NCBI GenBank assembly: GCA_002382445.1
Contig: DGAQ01000025.1
Location: 53,867 to 61,067, forward strand
Length of the DNA: 7,201 nucleotides
DNA from: Porticoccaceae bacterium UBA4026
Lineage (GTDB): Bacteria; Pseudomonadota; Gammaproteobacteria; Pseudomonadales; Porticoccaceae
Direction: 5' to 3'
Shown: positions 5,667 to 7,201 of the stretch, piece by piece
Numbering within the stretch: the stretch's first letter is position 1
Layout: the number at the start of each line of letters is the position of its first letter
Notes under the pieces: model-generated
Database searches by the model: none
What the model was told of the DNA's origin: nothing
The model's input: only the letters and a program-made list of their open reading frames with translations
Translations under genes and position numbers: made by a program

Positions 5667-7201
5667 CGAGTAAAAGGTTTCTCCCTTAGCCGCCATCGCA
5701 CGCATTCTGGCGGTGGGCTGATAGAGAGGACTGATGTGGCTGTATTGGTCACCCAGAGCGCAAATTTCAGCTAGGCCAATCTCGTCCATCCAACGACAGA
5801 TACCGCCTCTAAACGATGGGAAACCAAGCCCGTAAATCAATGCCATGTCTGCCTCGGTTGGAGAACCAACGATGCCCTCCTCAAGGCAACGGGCCATTTC
5901 CATTCCCATAGGCAGCAGTACACGAATCACTATCTCACGCTCATTAAATGGTCCTGTTGTGCCAAATTGAGCTTCGAAAGCCTGGATAACCCACGGGTCT
6001 GGGGCCTTTGCTGCGCGACCCCTCTCGTCAGTTTGATAGCCGTAATAGCCAAGACCGTTCTTTTGACCTAACCTATTTGCGTCCACTAGCATGGCAGATG
6101 GGCGAGCTGGCGAGATCTCAATGAAACGTTCAGGTATACCTGCCAACATGACTGAATAACAATAAACAATAGTGTCCAATCCTACAACATCAGAGAGATA
6201 GGCTGGCCCCATAGGTAAACCCCAGGCCTCAAGGGCATGGTCGATCTGTTGAAAGTCAGTCCCCTCCGCGATTAACATTTCCATGCCAAACATGGTGGCA
6301 AAGAGGACGCGATTAACCAAGAATCCAGGGCAGTCATTGACGACAATCGGCTTTTTACCAAGGCTTAGCGTATAGGCACAGACCGCTGCAATCGTTTTGT
6401 CTGAGGTTTTTTCTCCACGAATAATCTCTACGAGGGGCATTGCATGAACAGGATTGAAAAAGTGCATGCCACAAAAGTTTTCTGGCCGCTGCAATGACTC
6501 GGCGAGAGACGTAATAGAGATTGTCGAAGTGTTCGATGTAATAATACTTTCTGGGTTCGACAGCTGCGCTTCTACTGCGGCTAGAACCTGGGCCTTAACC
6601 GACTCTATTTCGACCACCGCCTCAACGATCATATTACTATCACTAATAGCCGTATCGTCGAGGGTTGGTTGTATTTGACTGATAATTTGAGCCGACTTAG
6701 CCTCAGTTAGCTTACCTCTTTGTACCCCTTTATTTAGAAGTTTGGTTGCCTCATTCATGCCTAGGTCAAGAGCTGGCTGGGCAATGTCTTTCATGACAAC
6801 CGAATAACCCTTTAAGGCATTTTGATAGGCGATACCGCCACCCATAATGCCCGCGCCAATAACCGCGGCACTAGTAATGGGCTGTGCACTATCTTTGAAA
6901 GGTGCGCTGCGGACTTTTGCTTGCTTAACGACAAATTGACCGCCCAAAAACAGCCCTACTAAGGCCCTCGCCTCTGCTGTGTGGCTCAATTCACAAAATG
7001 TTTGGTTTTCCAAATGAATCGCCGCGTCACGGTCAACCAAAGCCGAGGCACTTAATAGGTCTATCGCCTTTAATGGCGCGGGATACCTGTTGCCCGTTCT
7101 ACCCAAAATAGCACTCTGAAGTTTGTCAGCCGTTTCTGCGATCGCGGTCGAACTGACCTTGACTGCTGAGCGTTTGCTGATTCGACGCTCTTCAAAGTCG
7201 T
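5661..7201 (-). CDS. fadB: Fatty-acid oxidation complex alpha subunit, FadB type, C-terminal part (cut by right window edge)
   Basis: FadB carries enoyl-CoA hydratase and L-3-hydroxyacyl-CoA dehydrogenase activities of beta-oxidation and pairs with the thiolase FadA. The open frame runs to the window edge with no stop, giving 512 visible residues; the missing N-terminus, about 200 residues, is the hydratase domain. Visible residues 1-42 (DFEERRISK to GRTGNRYPAP) match the linker region of FadB. The NAD-binding Rossmann motif GAGIMGGGIAYQ is at about 115-126. SNTSTISI (222-229) follows, then the dehydrogenase pair His246 in GMHFFNPVH and Glu258 in LVEIIRGEK, 12 residues apart as in the family. 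NDCPGFLVNRVLF, DANRLGQKNGLGYYGY and ADMALIYGLGFPSFRGG mark the C-terminal domains. The wording of these motifs fits FadB, not the anaerobic FadJ. The C-terminus ends GETFYSS, shorter than E. coli FadB by around 15-20 residues. The TTG at 7106 is internal, not a start. No fadA follows, because the next gene leftward is convergent. Confidence 0.96.
   Translation of the reverse strand, partial: DFEERRISKRSAVKVSSTAIAETADKLQSAILGRTGNRYPAPLKAIDLLSASALVDRDAAIHLENQTFCELSHTAEARALVGLFLGGQFVVKQAKVRSAPFKDSAQPITSAAVIGAGIMGGGIAYQNALKGYSVVMKDIAQPALDLGMNEATKLLNKGVQRGKLTEAKSAQIISQIQPTLDDTAISDSNMIVEAVVEIESVKAQVLAAVEAQLSNPESIITSNTSTISITSLAESLQRPENFCGMHFFNPVHAMPLVEIIRGEKTSDKTIAAVCAYTLSLGKKPIVVNDCPGFLVNRVLFATMFGMEMLIAEGTDFQQIDHALEAWGLPMGPAYLSDVVGLDTIVYCYSVMLAGIPERFIEISPARPSAMLVDANRLGQKNGLGYYGYQTDERGRAAKAPDPWVIQAFEAQFGTTGPFNEREIVIRVLLPMGMEMARCLEEGIVGSPTEADMALIYGLGFPSFRGGICRWMDEIGLAEICALGDQYSHISPLYQPTARMRAMAAKGETFYSS

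Noticed and set aside
7104..7106. TTG at 7106 as the start of a short, dehydrogenase-only protein
   Set aside because: The frame stays open to the window edge and the upstream residues match the FadB linker, so the gene simply continues beyond the window.

Overview
This is a chromosomal stretch of central carbon metabolism, most likely from a free-living, probably marine, gammaproteobacterium. The isocitrate lyase, malate synthase G and FadB-type multifunctional protein all read like their Pseudomonas-type or enteric orthologues. Base composition looks close to even (judged by eye), intergenic spaces are short, and there are no insertion sequences, tRNAs, CRISPR repeats or phage genes. Genus-level placement is not possible from the window alone.

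Left part (1-3422) is a glyoxylate-bypass cluster. The first 207 residues of malate synthase G (glcB) run leftward off the window edge. Just upstream on the same strand is a LysR-family regulator of the NahR/NodD-like kind. Divergent from it, across a gap of about 100 bp, is a 526-residue isocitrate lyase (aceA) closed by a strong intrinsic terminator. The regulator therefore sits between the two enzymes of the bypass, and both flanking intergenic gaps carry a similar GATA-CTAG-ATAA element.

Middle part (3423-5666) is a two-gene rightward unit for exported hydrolases. A membrane-anchored or exported serine hydrolase of the class C beta-lactamase/6-aminohexanoate-dimer hydrolase fold is followed after 19 bp by a secreted alpha/beta hydrolase of the PHB-depolymerase-like (LpqC/esterase_phb) family.

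Right part (5661-7201) is the C-terminal 512 residues of a FadB-type fatty-acid oxidation alpha subunit, leftward and cut by the right edge. Its stop codon overlaps the esterase stop codon by six bases, and no fadA follows it.

The genes share a plausible theme, which is inference. Exported esterase/hydrolase activity could release fatty or hydroxy acids, beta-oxidation (FadB) would turn them into acetyl-CoA, and the glyoxylate bypass (AceA plus GlcB) would allow growth on that acetyl-CoA under control of the local LysR protein. All the genes belong to known families. I do not see an undescribed system; the most useful leads are the regulatory layout around the LysR gene and the hydrolase pair.
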